64,000 nucleotides of DNA from Circinella minor (taxonomy: Eukaryota; Mucoromycota; Mucoromycetes; Mucorales; Lichtheimiaceae), in assembly GCA_016758965.1 (NCBI GenBank), contig JAEPRB010000162.1, positions 1 through 64,000 on the forward strand. Reading direction: 5' to 3'. Numbering within the stretch: the stretch's first letter is position 1; each line of letters begins with the position of its first letter. The notes below the pieces were generated by a model. That model had not been told where the DNA came from. It did no database searches and saw nothing but the letters and a program-made list of their open reading frames with translations. A program made the translations under genes and the position numbers. Below, one piece after another: positions 24,701-39,540 of this stretch.

Positions 24701-26452
24701 ATTGATTTACGTGTAGGACAAGCACGTTATGCCAATGTACCACTTTGTAATATACCCGACGATCCACATATATTTATTGCTGACGTCTTATTTGCACGAC
24801 GCCTAGCCAAAAGTGATATGTTATTATGGTGGTCTTCTGGAGGTAAACCTGATTTGGGAGGTCGTGAAGAAGATGATAATACGATCGAGGAACCAGATTG
24901 GCCTGAAATTTCAAACCCTGCTGCTTATCACAATGTGTGTATTGAAATTGACTTGATGCGCTTATGCTTGAATACTTTGATGGAATCTCAATTGATTAAT
25001 GAATTGGAAGGAACATCGGGTGCGACTGGTTTTGATAGTACTGCCCATACATTGGATGAATACAACAATGGATTAGTCAATAATACGGCTACCTATGGTG
25101 ATGGTATGATTTCTTCAAAAACATTCACTGTACTCAAGATGACTGTACAACAGTGGTTTCAAGAATCTGTTGGAGAAAATAGTGAAATGGGTGATCGTAT
25201 GGTGGATGTTTTGCATCGTTGGTTACAAAGTCCCAAATCAAACATGTATGATCCATCCTTATATGCTCTTGTTCATGGTTTGATGAAAAAGGTGTTTATG
25301 CAATTGATGGCAGAATGCAAACGACTAGGTACTACGGTTGTATTTGCTAATTTCCACAAGATTATTCTTGCAACAAGTAAAGATACCATTGAAAGTGCAA
25401 TGCCTTACGGTTCCTATATTTTCCGATCGATTCAATCGAAACCTGTGTTTGAAGTACTCGATTTACATTTAGTGGATTATTGGCATTTACTTGTTTGGAT
25501 GGATGAAATGAATCATGGTGGTATTGTTGCCAAACAAGACCAAAACAAGGTTGTGATGATATGGAATATAAGGTCTTATTTGCCACCTGCTGTTCAAGAT
25601 ACATTTCAACAAACAATCGCTCATTATATTCGTAAAGTAAATCAACTCAAAATTGCTCATCCAAAAGACATCCGACGTCAAGTGGCTGCCATGGATATTG
25701 ATGATGGTGAAACAGGAAACAATAATCAAGCGGAACAAGAAGATGATGAACGAACTAAGAACTTGCGACAGTTCCTTAAAGAAACATTACCTGCCAAAGT
25801 CTTAAGGTTTGTTCACGAAACAATCCATAAACAAGATCACAGTGTCGAATTCGGGTTCCCACAACTTTCTGGTTCTCACTTAAAAATGTCTAATCCTGTT
25901 CTGGAATGTGTCAAATCTATCTGTGCTGTTCTAGCTCTGGATAAATCCATGGAACATGAAGTACGTGTATTGAAACGTAATGCACTTCAATCGATTGGTG
26001 GATTGAGTGATTTTAGTGGTGAAGCACAATTCCGTAACCCATGTGAAACATACAAGTTGACTGAAGTGATATGTGCCACATGTAACTATACAGCTGATTT
26101 TGATTTTTGTCGTGATCAAGAATTACAACCTGCAGCAGATGGATCCACTAAACTATGGTCTTGTCGAGGTTGTGGTACACCTTATGATAAGAAGTCAATT
26201 GAACAACGTATGCTTAAACAAGTACAACGGTGGATGACCTCTTTTCAACTTCAAGACTTACAGTGTATGCGTTGTCGCGTGGTCAAGAGGGAAAATTTGA
26301 TGAAGCAATGTGATCGTTGTGGAAGTGATTTCGTAGCCATTCAAAACAAGGAAGAACTTGTCAAAAAATTACGCGTATTTGCTAATATTGCACAAGAACA
26401 ACATTTTATTCATCTTTCTGAAATGGTCCAATGGACAATTCTCAGGTTGTAA
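18739..26452 (+). CDS. POL2: DNA polymerase epsilon catalytic subunit
   Basis: Twelve exons: 18739-18996, 19076-19201, 19279-19374, 19454-19605, 19685-19833, 19935-20131, 20213-20323, 20410-20544, 20625-20806, 20899-21079, 21203-21388, 21485-26452; 2,246 aa, matching the full family length. It is the leading-strand replicase in the nucleus. Exonuclease motifs are [23 protein letters not shown] and [10 protein letters not shown]. Polymerase motif A is [10 protein letters not shown] (Asp at about 648), motif [15 protein letters not shown] (about 835) and motif C ELDTDGIW (about 880). Cys 673, 676, 685 and 769 match the catalytic-domain Fe-S cluster ligands. A PIP-like QHKITDMF sits at about 1200. 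The inactive C-terminal polymerase half ends in two zinc/Fe-S modules (Cys 2121/2124/2151/2154 and 2185/2188/2200/2203). Introns are confined to the first third. Confidence 0.97.
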
Positions 26453-27489
26453 ATATATATATAAACATTTTATTAATAATAATAAATAAAAATATTCATA
26501 ATAATATAAATAATCATAATAAAGAGTACCTACCCCGCAAAGCCTTCCTTTTTTTTTTTTTGTTATCATTTTCTTATTTGTGTTTTTATATAATTCATAA
26601 TATGAAAAAAGAAATGTATTCCAGAAACTACGATCCAATTGCAGTAGTAAATCGGAGCAATCGGTAGATACGCTGGAGCATCAATCTTTATCCATCAAGT
26701 CAAAGAAGAAATATCAATGAACAACCAACTTCTCCATAACAGAGACTCAATAGACAGTAAAGTTAAAGAAGAAACACATCAACTCAAACACTCCTTTTAA
26801 GTTTTTTCCTAAAAGTTATAAGCCACAATAACACCATCTCCGAACAAACCACAAACGCGTCATCATCAGACAAGAAGAATGATGACAAAGATTGAAAAAT
26901 TTTTGTTGAGGAACCAAAGAAATTTTTTTTATTTTTATTATCATTTACTTATTAAAATTGGGTGAACAGCGAGGAAGCTAGTGTAATCCGAATTGAGTTA
27001 CCAAATTGTTTATAAAATTGGCCTTATGCATTGCACTTCAAATCAAAACACCAGCAGGGATTTTCAATGACTCAACAACACCAAAGCCTAAGTCTTCCCA
27101 AAGAAAAACTATCAACGGCCGTAGATGAAACTTCGTCATGGTTTTCTGGTACCCTACACCCGCTTTCGCAGGTTACCCGGCAAGAGTATTACGGCTTTCC
27201 TCGGACTTTCCCACGGGTTTATAATGTGGAAAGAAAGACAAGCTTTCTCGTATGTTTACCCGTAAGCATAAGCAAGCTACCTCACTGTTAAAGAAGAAAA
27301 AAAAAAGAAAACCAAAGGTTTTCAAAAAGAAAGGTCTCTTTTATAATATTTATTTTGCAACACCGAATTATGGGTTGCTCAAAAGAGTCACACCAAAGCG
27401 TAGCAAAAGCTGGGTTTTTTATTTTTATTTTTAGATGCATTTGGGCTAAAGCTTATCTTTCTTTTTCTGGTACAAATATATTAGTGGAT
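26453..27489. other. Intergenic region upstream of the sirtuin gene
   Basis: About 1 kb between the POL2 stop and the sirtuin start. A frame at 27031-27291 is less AT-rich than its surroundings but shows no domain and no splice link to the next gene. A single ACGCGT occurs near 26858. The region may hold a 5' UTR exon. Confidence 0.4.
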
Positions 27490-29066
<1,577 letters not shown>

Positions 29067-30114
29067 TGATTGCTATGTAAATAGTTGTTATCATCCCGAC
29101 ACATCATCTCTTCTTTTTTCTTTTTTAAAAGAAATATCTATTATATCAATTGTTATAGCTATTATTATAATAATAATTATGTATAAAAATTCAACATCCT
29201 TCCTTTTTACACATACTCAAACATTTATACAAAACATTCATTCGCATAACATTATAAATAGTATCACCACGCATCATTTGATATCATCTTTTTATTTATT
29301 ACTTTCTATCTCCATAATATTTTGACCACATTGACTATTATCAACATTTCGATCGCAAGTTCATCAGCTATAAACTGTTCTCTTGATTAGCAACTTCTTG
29401 CAACTGATAACATTAGTTGATATCACTATTGTTGTGCTATTTCCCCTATTTAAATACTCATTTGAATATTCCAATAACTGACGTATCTTATATAAAAGAC
29501 ATAATAAATTCAAATATTACGTATATACTCAACGCATATTTTTTTTGATAATATAATTACTGTCATGGATACGTTCTATTCACTCCTTCTCTACCAAGGT
29601 ACGTATATAATATAGTACGTAACTGATTTCTACCCTTATAGACATATTACTTTTTATGGGTTTTTTCACATATAGACTAAACAAGATTCCAATACAACTG
29701 TGTCGTACGTATCCTATTACCTATACACCACTTGTACAATTACTATACTGTACAATTACTTATCTACCTCAAAAATGCTCATGAAACTAATATTAACAAA
29801 TTAATTTTCTATCATTTTATATGAGTGATGTATATAAAGCACAAACAGAGGGAGAGAGAGGACGTTAAAGATGAAAAGAAGAGTTTCTTAGAGAACGTGT
29901 CAAAGCTCAAGTTGGTATAGGTGAATATATAGAAGACAAACATGAAAGATAAGTTTGCACTTTTCAAAACATGGCACTTATTTTTATATATTGCCATTTA
30001 CAAATAGAAAATGAATATGAAGAACATAATTTTTTTAATAATTATTGTCCATGGACGAATCTTGTGAAGTATGATCAGTCATAAGCTGCTGTTGGTAATT
30101 ATGCTGATGATATA
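29067..30114. other. Convergent intergenic region
   Basis: About 1 kb between the sirtuin stop and the FAB1 stop. It is AT-rich with several TACGTA motifs and no coding frame I can support. The frame at 29812-29997 (-) is composition-driven. Confidence 0.5.
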
Positions 30115-33100
30115 TTATCTATTACCCAGTGTATGAATTTCACTTGTTAATGACCATTTATCAGGAACCATTACGAAATACCTTTCCATAGCCTCTCTAA
30201 ATCTCATCCGATATTGTCGTGGTGATACCATGGTAGCTTCTTTTCCTCCAGCGCCCAAAATACCAGATCCTCTGACCCAACTCTCCAATTTTCTATCCCA
30301 TGTGTAAGCGTGGAAATAATCTATTTTAAAGTGTTGTGAGTTTGCTGTTCATAATAATAATAGTAATAAAAGCAGAGATAAATAAAAATATGTTTAACAT
30401 ATACATACTAACTATACCAGCTACAAGTTCCTGTCGCTCTTCATCTACACCTACTAGTAAAGAATAATCCATTATATTACGCTTGGATAAAAATAGAGTA
30501 TCATTATGAATTGAACTTCGAAGATTTTTTTTTGAGTATTCTCTGATAAATAGCGGTGATTGATAAATTACTGTGTAAAATGTTTATTTAGTTAAAGGTA
30601 GTATTATGTTAGTAGTGTGTCAAAAAATAAATTTAACTCACATTCAACTAGGTTTTCATCAAGCAAAACTACTTCTTGGTTTCCTGTAGCATGAATATGT
30701 CGATTTCGTAAAGTTCCTTTTAAATTAAATATCTAAAAAGAAAAAAAAATACTGCTAATGTAAATCCATTATACTTTATACGTACGTATCATTCTTATTT
30801 TCCTGTTTTATCGAAAGAAAACATAAATAAAAATTAACCTTTTTCATGTTACGATGATAAAACAAATTCTCCATAACAACAACATCCATTCGCGTTGATT
30901 TACCATTAGAAGAATTTTTATATCCAATGGTATAAAATCCAAATATTTTTGTCAATACGGTCGGTAAGTCATGAAAAAATGCTTCATACATATAGTGAAA
31001 ATAAACAGGAGCAAATACAAGAAATACATCCAATTCATTTCGTGATACTAGTTTCATAAGAAATCGGTCGTCACTTGTTTTTAAAAATGCTGATTCAGAT
31101 TTATCAGCAGATGAACCCCATTCTACACAACTTGCCAATGATGAAATATAGCTCTTTTCAATTCCACAATTACGTCGTAAAGCATCAAATTGCTCCACAA
31201 AGAATACTTTGCAAAAGAATTCAGTAAGTCCAGAACGATAATTGTGCGCCAGATGATTACCTTCATTACGTAGAAGTGTTTCTTGAATATCATCTGTAAT
31301 GGATTCACTAGCACTATCTGTTGAAAGTTTGGAGTTAAGTGTACTACTGTCATCATCAGTATTGGATATTGTGCCATTACGCAGGCCCTTGAGGTGCTCC
31401 AAATAATCCTCACAGCTGAGTGTGTATGCAATAATTGTACTCGCTTTATCTTCATTGACAACTACAAATGAATCAGGAAGCGTATGTTCCGTTGGTAGCC
31501 TAAATTATATACGAAAATGGACATCATTACCCAAGATGTAACAAAAAGCCTCTTTTTTTCCGGTTTGGGAACTTACTGAGGATATTCAAGAGGCAACAAA
31601 TTATCTACTTTCTTATCTATTAAAGAATTCATAGTATCCTTGATTGAACTCTTTTCAGGTTGTGTCTTGAATACATCATTTCTGCCCTCATATTCTTTAT
31701 TCACACATTCTTCATGATACTGAATATCCGATGAAAAACCAAACAATGGAAGACTTGTTATTTTATCTGCTGTCATTTTGCGTAATTCTCTTTCAGATCG
31801 TAAATAATTTTTAACAAAATCAGCATATTCCAAATCCCAATCAGTAATTTGTACATCTAAAATCCGTCGGACCCAATTGATGGTAAGTGTATCATTCGGT
31901 GTACTTGTTTCATAGACTGTCTGAAGAACTTGTAAGACTTCTTTCATTTCACTATCACTTCGTTGAGAGAGTTCTTTTAATCCGGCCTTACATTCTTTCA
32001 ATTTTCTTGGATCAACCAAGCCAAAGGGGAATATCTTGTTCCGCTCCGTAATGGATTGATAAAATTTGTTGATCTTAATACGTAGATTCTTGTATTCTTC
32101 TTCTTTTATTTTAGTGTGAAATTTGCTCAATGTAGGTAGTTTTATGGGTGACACGGATACTTCAAAGAGATTAATTTGCTCATATTGAAATTGGACAGCA
32201 AGGTCTCGATAACCAAAATACCGCACATGGTCCAGTCTAATATCATGTGGACAAATATCGGAGCGACAAAGGACTCCTTTTTGATACAGACACCCTTCAA
32301 GAAATTTACCAAAAGAGTAGTTCCAAGTATTTTCAGACATGAGGATGCTTGGTGTCGATTTTTCGCATTTTCGACAATAGCTCCACATCAAAATGCTTTC
32401 AGACATACCAGCTTGTGGACATGGACAGTTTTCAATAATTACATTAATACGAGCATTGTGATGTACATAGGATTGGTAATGATCGATTTCCCTATATTCA
32501 CACATGTCGGAGACACAAGGTTGCGTAGCTTCGTGACAAAGATCATAAATATAGTTGCCTAATGTTATATCAGATGGATCACTATAATATTCAAAAAGTC
32601 TAATTTCTGGACCTCGACATGGTATCGTTGTAGCCGTACATACATTTAAATATAATATGATAATGTTCTGATGATACAGTATATTGAATTGATTTAAATC
32701 GTCTTGAATAAAAGCTCTCCAATGACGCAAAAGATATTCTCGTTTTGCTTCGAGTTCTTCATATACGGCATTGAACGGTGAGTCATGTTCACTACTAATA
32801 CCCGCTACCTCTATACTTGTATTTGTATTTGATGGAGCTGTTACAGCACTTCCATTTATAATTCCAGCAGCATTTATAACTTGTTGTTGTGCAGATGTGC
32901 TTTTAGTAGGTGACGATATGGTTGACATTTTCATTTCTGAGGTCAGCGCGGCAAGCTTGTCCATTGTTTCTTTAAGGGATATAAATAAATAAGGTTGGGG
33001 AAAAACAACGAATTGTGATGCTGAAATCACAGTGTTTTGATACTGTTTAATATTAGAATCTACAGAAGATGATATAAATGTTGAATTGGTTTCTTGAAAT

Positions 33101-36100
33101 GCTGATGATGTAGATGGTGCTGGTAGTGATATTGCTTCTTTTTTGTCGTCTTTATCTTCTGATGTTACAGTTGCAATCAATGATGATGGCGATAAAATAC
33201 TATCTTGTCGTTGAAAATAACTATCTTCTACTTGTTGTTGATCCAAACTACTATCATCTGCAAAAGAGTCGTGTAACAGTGATATCTCAAGCCTGAGATT
33301 GTTGACAATAAACACCATAAAATCAATTAAAGATTTTATGGGCCTCAATGTCTCGTTTCGTGCACCACGTAATACAATTGTTCCACCCAAATCGGGTTTA
33401 CAATCGTTAAAAATCAAATATGTCTTGCTTCGATTGGGTAGGCACTCGTCCATCAATGTTCTAATTTCAAGCATACCACAATGGCCAAAAGATATACTAT
33501 CTGCCTGTAACTTGTCAACCGAAGAAACGATGGTGGCTCGTGTACATCTTGCAACTGCATCAATGACGCTGTCTTTTACATTGTGAATAATAGGTATATT
33601 AGCCTCCATTAAATACTTCAAAGCAAGTTGTGATACGTTTGATTTGAGTAACAAAAGTGTTGGTTTAAGTTCAACAATCTGGGCTAACAATTTACAGAAA
33701 GATTCACGTTCTTGGGAAATCACAAGTGTAGTGGAAATGGGTTGATTTTCCGTTTCAACACAACAATAATCGAGCGAGAACAACAAAATCAGAATACGTG
33801 GGTGAGCGACATTTCGAACCATTTTCATATTGGCAGTATCCTGGGAACACATAATTCCTTTGATATAAAAGCTCTCTGACGGAACACCACCAGATATTTT
33901 TTTGGTCTTAATGTAATGACGAATATCCATATAGTCACCAGAACGTACATTGGGTCGAACATTATCGGCTACCTTGAGTAATAAATTGATAATAATATCC
34001 TCCCATTCATTCTTGGCTTGTTGAGTAAATTTATCAAAGCTTGAGTCAGCCATTAATTGTTTAATGATACGTCGAGCATGCGTTAATGCACAAGTGCTTA
34101 ATTCAATATTAGGTAGCGGCCCAGATATGCTTTTACTACATGGTTTCAGTAAGCTAGATTTAGTCCCACTATTATCATCTACAGTAGCAAACGACGGTGC
34201 TAAAGACCCTGTGTCATTTTGTAATAATGTATGATCTAATTTAGAGAAACCAGCATTATCGATTAGCACATTTGACTCTCGATGTTGTTGTTGCTGGTTG
34301 GGTGAACACGAGAATGTTTGTGTTGGAGTATGATGTGTACCGGAAATCCTATGTTGAGGAAGATAAAGAGATCGTTTAATTGGGTTTACGTGACCACCTA
34401 TTTCCTCGGTACGTTTGGCACGTAGCTTATTATTATAAGCTTCGTCATCACTGCTAAATGAGTGGCAGGGTACCGTAATTTCGCTTAATTCCAAGGATTG
34501 GGATTGATCTATTCCATCGGATGGTCCCTGTGTTTCACTACTAGGTATACTTGGTGGTTGACTCAATAAATCATCGTATTGATATTCCGAATTTCCGTTT
34601 TCTTTATCTTCCCTGTCTAAACTGCTATTACCCACGGACTGAATTGATTCTCTTTCTGCAACAACTGGATCACTTCCACGATCCATGTTGATATCGTGGT
34701 CATAATGACCATTTTCGTGTAAAAAGGGGGGAGACGATGTGTCATTATCATTGCGATTGTTACTGTTAATGATGTGATCCATGACCAATGATGTCGAAGA
34801 ATTGGATGGTGTTCGACTGAGTAATGAAGTATCACTATCAAAAAACCTTTTAAAAACATTATCTTTTTTGTCTGTTTTCGCAGCAGATGTAGATCCTGAA
34901 AATGATAATTTTTCGTTATCGCCTACAGTAGTACTGTCTGATGAACGAGGTCTATCTCCAATTTCTAGTTGAGCAATAGTTGCCTCCGAATCATCGTAAG
35001 ATAAATGACCACTTTTCTGAGTATGTTTTGCTGCTGTTGAAAGTATCATCATTTTTTTGGTAGGCAGTTGAGATGAAATAATCGGGCGATCCTGTTGTTG
35101 ATGAGAACGATTATGCTGCTCTTGTTTCTGATGTGGGTGTTGTACTGGTGATTCATTAATATCACCATATTCACCATAATCAACTACAGATACTTTCTCT
35201 TCTATCTCCAACAACAGTCTATTATTGCTATTTCCAAGATTATGTTCATCGTAACAAAGATTACATAGACGTCCACCGCCTCTTCTAATATCTATTTCGT
35301 TAGAAATGATATAGGATACACATTCTTCACAAAAGATTTGCCCTATGAATGAATAAACATTATTTTCCTATTTTTTTTCTGCGTGCTATCACTCCTGAAC
35401 ATTGAAAATATATAAAAGAAATTACCACAATTATGGCAATCACGCTTTGTTTGTTGTACTTGGAACGGTTTGTGACATTTATAACAATTCTTGCATTGCT
35501 CATCCAAGGTTCCAATCTTGTCGGACTTTTGTGCTCCCAATCCTGCCATAATCCTGCTATGAGACTCAGATGTAGAAATGGAAAAAGCCGCTGAAGTAGA
35601 CTGTGTATCACTACTACCCACTGATTGTGTTCTTGATATCGGTTTATAATTTACAGAGGAGACTTGAAGAACAGGTGATGTCGATGATAGTATAGGTATA
35701 GTGTGATTATTATTAAGATCTTCATTGTTATAGTTATCTTGTGATGTTGATGATGATGGTACATTTGCGTTCCTATTGCTATTGTGGTAATTCATAGTAG
35801 CATGATTCTCCTGAGAAGGTTTTGATATTACCGAAGCACTAATGGGAGTTATTGCTGTAAATAAACATTCTCGTAAAGCGACAGGAACACGATAAGTTGA
35901 TCCTGGAGATGTCGGTGAAGTAACATAGATTTGTTTCGATTGAATGAAAGTGGGCGCTGTTCGCTTTTTTTTTGAATTCCATCCTCGTTCATTATTATTG
36001 TCATTGGTCTTTGTAGTACTAAAAGAAGTTGAAATTTCTGTTGAGTTTTCATACAGTTGATCGTTGGAGGATGGTGATGTTTGAGTACTAGAATCTGGGA

Positions 36101-36179
36101 TTTTGAATTCGGTGAAATGGTCTCCTTCTGGAACATCAAAATTAAGACCGTTCAACCTCGTCATGTCGTTGTTGTCCAT
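30115..36179 (-). CDS. FAB1: 1-phosphatidylinositol-3-phosphate 5-kinase
   Basis: Six exons on the minus strand: 35426-36179, 31577-35342, 30839-31499, 30642-30732, 30418-30570 (alternative end 30409), 30115-30320; about 1,876 aa. Fab1/PIKfyve makes PI(3,5)P2 on vacuole and late endosome membranes. Domains: a Ser/Asn-rich N-terminus, a FYVE-like zinc finger at about residues 229-290, a Cpn60/TCP1 (CCT)-like module at about 700-950 ([49 protein letters not shown]), a Cys-rich middle, and the C-terminal PIP kinase ([49 protein letters not shown]). The FYVE finger lacks the usual WxxD and R+HHCR residues. The start is the first in-frame ATG; no ATG precedes it before a stop. The domain order settles the identity. 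Confidence 0.93.
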
Positions 36180-37713
36180 GGTTTCAACACTATCATTTGG
36201 TAAAAGGAAGTTGGGCTTTTCTTTTTGTCTCGTTCCAAAGGCCGAATTAGGACCTGTGCAACTTGTCACATGTTTGAGTTTTGTTTCTACAATAGTAATG
36301 TTCCAGTTTTGTGGTTAAGCGATAGCAAAAAATTTGTTACTATACAGTTTTTACTTTCATCTTCGTTATTTCTCGGCTGTTATCTTTTATTATGATTAAT
36401 AGTAGAAAGAATACATTTGTATCTGTCAAAAAGAATAGCAATATTAATAATAGTACAGGTACCGTTTCAAACTATTGACCTAAATGAAATTCCACACTGA
36501 AACAAATCAGGGACATTATGAATATTTATTACCGTGCTGGAAAACTTTATCAATACAAAAATAAAAAAATTCGTCGTATGAATTCCCATACACCTTCTTT
36601 TTTTTAAGGACAAGTAGGATTTTCAACTTCTGAAAGTATTTGCTTAATAAAAAATTTGCAAATATTGGTAGATTTCCCTGTAGATGTTTTTATCAAAAAG
36701 TTGACTTATAGTAATAATATTGTAAATACTTAACATTAAACTATAATAGCATACATTATATAACAACTTACAAACGGAAAAATGAAAGCACATCAAGATT
36801 TTTATTCGTACGCATTTCGAATTTATATTCGATAACGCAACCGGGATTATATTGCTTACACATGCGCTTATCAACAGAATGACATATAATATATATAAGT
36901 GGAAGAAAGAAGAGCACCAATAAATATTATTAAATCATTTCTTCGAAGGAATATTATTCTTGCTATAGTAGAATATATAAAAATTTCTTTATTTCTCTTA
37001 CTCCTCAAAGAAGTTATGCGCACGATTCAAAATTGACATATTTTCCATTGCCTCAGATAAAGAATGTATATGTATACTACAAAAGTCTTTCAAATATTAA
37101 ATTACTGTAAGATGATACTTCAGCTTTTTAACAATTTTTTAATCGTATGCTTGTTAATCTCACTATTCATCGGGTTCATATGTTATGTTATAATAAAATT
37201 TAGAGAATTAAGCTCCTTGTGTTTTCAGCATGCCTCAAGTGACTTTATAGCTGTCAAATATTGACTTGACACCAAAGATGATGTCAGTTGGAGAGTATAT
37301 ATTTATTTTATGCAGATACATAAATATGATTGACCGAAAAATATTATCGTAACACAAGATGTTCAATTACACGAATATAATGGTATTCTTATATGAGTCA
37401 CTTATAACACTAAAAATAATATAATTCTTTGAAATCAACATTTTCAATTGTTGCCAATAAACTGATTCTGCCTTGATAAGGTGACTATAAACAGTGACTA
37501 GGAAAATATGGTAAAATGGAATGTAACATGAAGTTAGTAATTATTACTAATACTTTTAATGCAGCGCACATAATCTAATAAATTGTTACATGATGACAAA
37601 AAACCTTATTTCGCTGAGTTGTTGGTTTTCTTCCATTTCTTTTTTTCCCTTTACATATTCCAGACAAACGTGGTAAAAAAAAATATTGAACCTCTTTTTC
37701 TTTTCTTGGAACA
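36180..37713. other. Divergent intergenic region FAB1/MOSC
   Basis: 1.5 kb between two divergent start codons. It is AT-rich with small frames only (36644-36874 -, 37064-37264 +) and no domain. It presumably contains both promoters. A C/T-rich tract (37625-37655) precedes the MOSC start. Confidence 0.5.
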
Positions 37714-39030
37714 ATGCCAAGTGTCAACCAGATTAAACTTTCAGCCATTCGAGCATATCCCATCAAATCATGCCATGGCATTGAACTAACAGAAGCTCAT
37801 GTTACCAACATGGGCCTTTCTGTTGATCGTCGTTTTATGTTCATTGAGGCAGAGTCTGGACGTTTTATTACTCAACGGTAAAAAAAAAAAAATAGTTTTT
37901 GTACTTTGTGTATACGAGAGTGAAAGAAAGAATAATCCGTTACTTTCTCAATAATAAAGGCCAAAAAAAACACTATCTATATAATAGTTTGCGAAAATAA
38001 TTCATTACTATATTATATGTATATATATAGAAAATATTCATCAATGGCATTGATTCGGCCCTTAGTAGATACAGCTGCGGATACTTTAACTTTAACAGCA
38101 GAAGGGCAACCTGATCTTGTCTTACCCCTTCATCCAAAAGCATTAGGACGTAAATATAATGCCACTTTATGGGCTGATAAATTAAATGTATTTGATATGG
38201 GGGATGAAGCATCGAAATGGATTGGTAATTTTATGGAAAGTCATCGGGAGCACAACAAAAAGAATCCAACGGGTGATATTGATTTTGATGAATCATTCCC
38301 TGAATTACGTCTTGTAACGTTGGATGATCCAAAGAATGGGTTATATTCACGCCCTGCACTTGAAAGTCTTCCTGGTGTTCATTCACCCTTTTCTGATTGG
38401 GCTCCACTTTCTATTGGTTGCGAATCCAGTTTGGAAGAAGTCAATAATGGATTGAAAGAAACTGGTGTTACAAACGATTCTATTCCTATCGATCGATTTA
38501 GAAATAATTTGACCTTTTCTGGAACTATTCCTTGGGAAGAAGATGAATGGCTTGTAGTGAAGTAAATAGTTGAATGGATATTATTATTATATATAAGCTA
38601 TTTATGAGTATGGAGCAACACATCTGTCAAATAGATAAAATAGTGATAATGGGTTACTTTTTTTTTGACGTGTAGGATTGGTGAAGTAACATGCTATATT
38701 ATCGGTCCAACTGCTCGATGTCCAGGTAAAAATTTCTAGTTTATGTTATAAGTATTTGGGTATTTATAAACTTATATATTTGAAACAATTATAGTGCCTG
38801 GAATCGACCAAGATACAGCTGTCAAGGATATCTGGGGTGGTGTTACTAAATATCTTTCAAAAGTTAGAAATATTCCAATTAGTCCAGGAAAAAACAATGG
38901 TTGTTTCTGTGTGGATACTGCTCCTTTAACTTCTGGTACTATACATGTTGGTGATACTGTCGAAATTCTTGAACGAGTTCCTGCAAAACATGTTTACCAC
39001 CCAGTCCCACCAACAACTTCCTCATCTTAA
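37714..39030 (+). CDS. MOSC-domain molybdenum-cofactor protein
   Basis: Four exons: 37714-37877, 38031-38561, 38676-38725, 38795-39030; 326 aa. It has an N-terminal beta-barrel (MOSC_N) starting KLSAIRAYPIKSCHGIEL and GLSVDRRFMFIE, then the MOSC domain with FRNNLTFSGTIPWEEDEW, IGPTARCPVPGIDQDT and a C-terminal GTIHVGDTVEILER. The RFRNN arginines and the Cys in ARCPVP are the usual cofactor-contact positions. The family includes mARC amidoxime reductases and the C-terminal domain of Moco sulfurase; this is a stand-alone protein without the aminotransferase half or a visible membrane anchor. The exact substrate cannot be told. The last splice joins ARCP to VPGID cleanly across a 50-nt exon. Confidence 0.9.
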
Positions 39031-39537
39031 TAACGACGTGATTATTGGACGTAATAAAAACACACAGCAAAAAAAAAATGATATAACATTTATAATATAA
39101 AAGTGTTCTGGCATATTTTTACGTAATAGATTGAAATTTGTTATCAATATAAAAGGGTTTTAAAAAACGAAAACTATTCCCATTTATAGAAACATGATAT
39201 TTATCACTTTCATTGACATTGAAGTATAAAATACATAATATAGGGCTTCCAAAAAATAATGTTCCATCTAGTAAATACTAATATCCTAAGCTAATAAAAA
39301 TCAATGTTTTGTTTTCTGACATATAAAGTCGTATTTTTGTAATACATAACATCGTCTATATGTGTGCTCTGTGTCATGATGAGACTTTATTATGTAATTA
39401 TATATCAGAGAAAGATACTTTAAGCAATATAGTAAATAGTTAATTATTCACCATTTTATTGAGTTGAAGAGTTGTAAAGGGGTGGTTTGCTTTTTCAGGT
39501 GGACTTTCAATTTTTCGTGTACTTCACCGCACACCTT
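39031..39537. other. Intergenic, no gene seen
   Basis: AT-rich 3' flank of the MOSC gene up to the MITE. No coding frame or repeat stands out. Confidence 0.5.
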
Positions 39538-39540
39538 TAA

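Noticed and set aside
36180..36269. Upstream extension of FAB1 to 36269
   Set aside because: It would need a GTG start; no ATG lies in that frame before a stop, so the ATG at 36179 was chosen.
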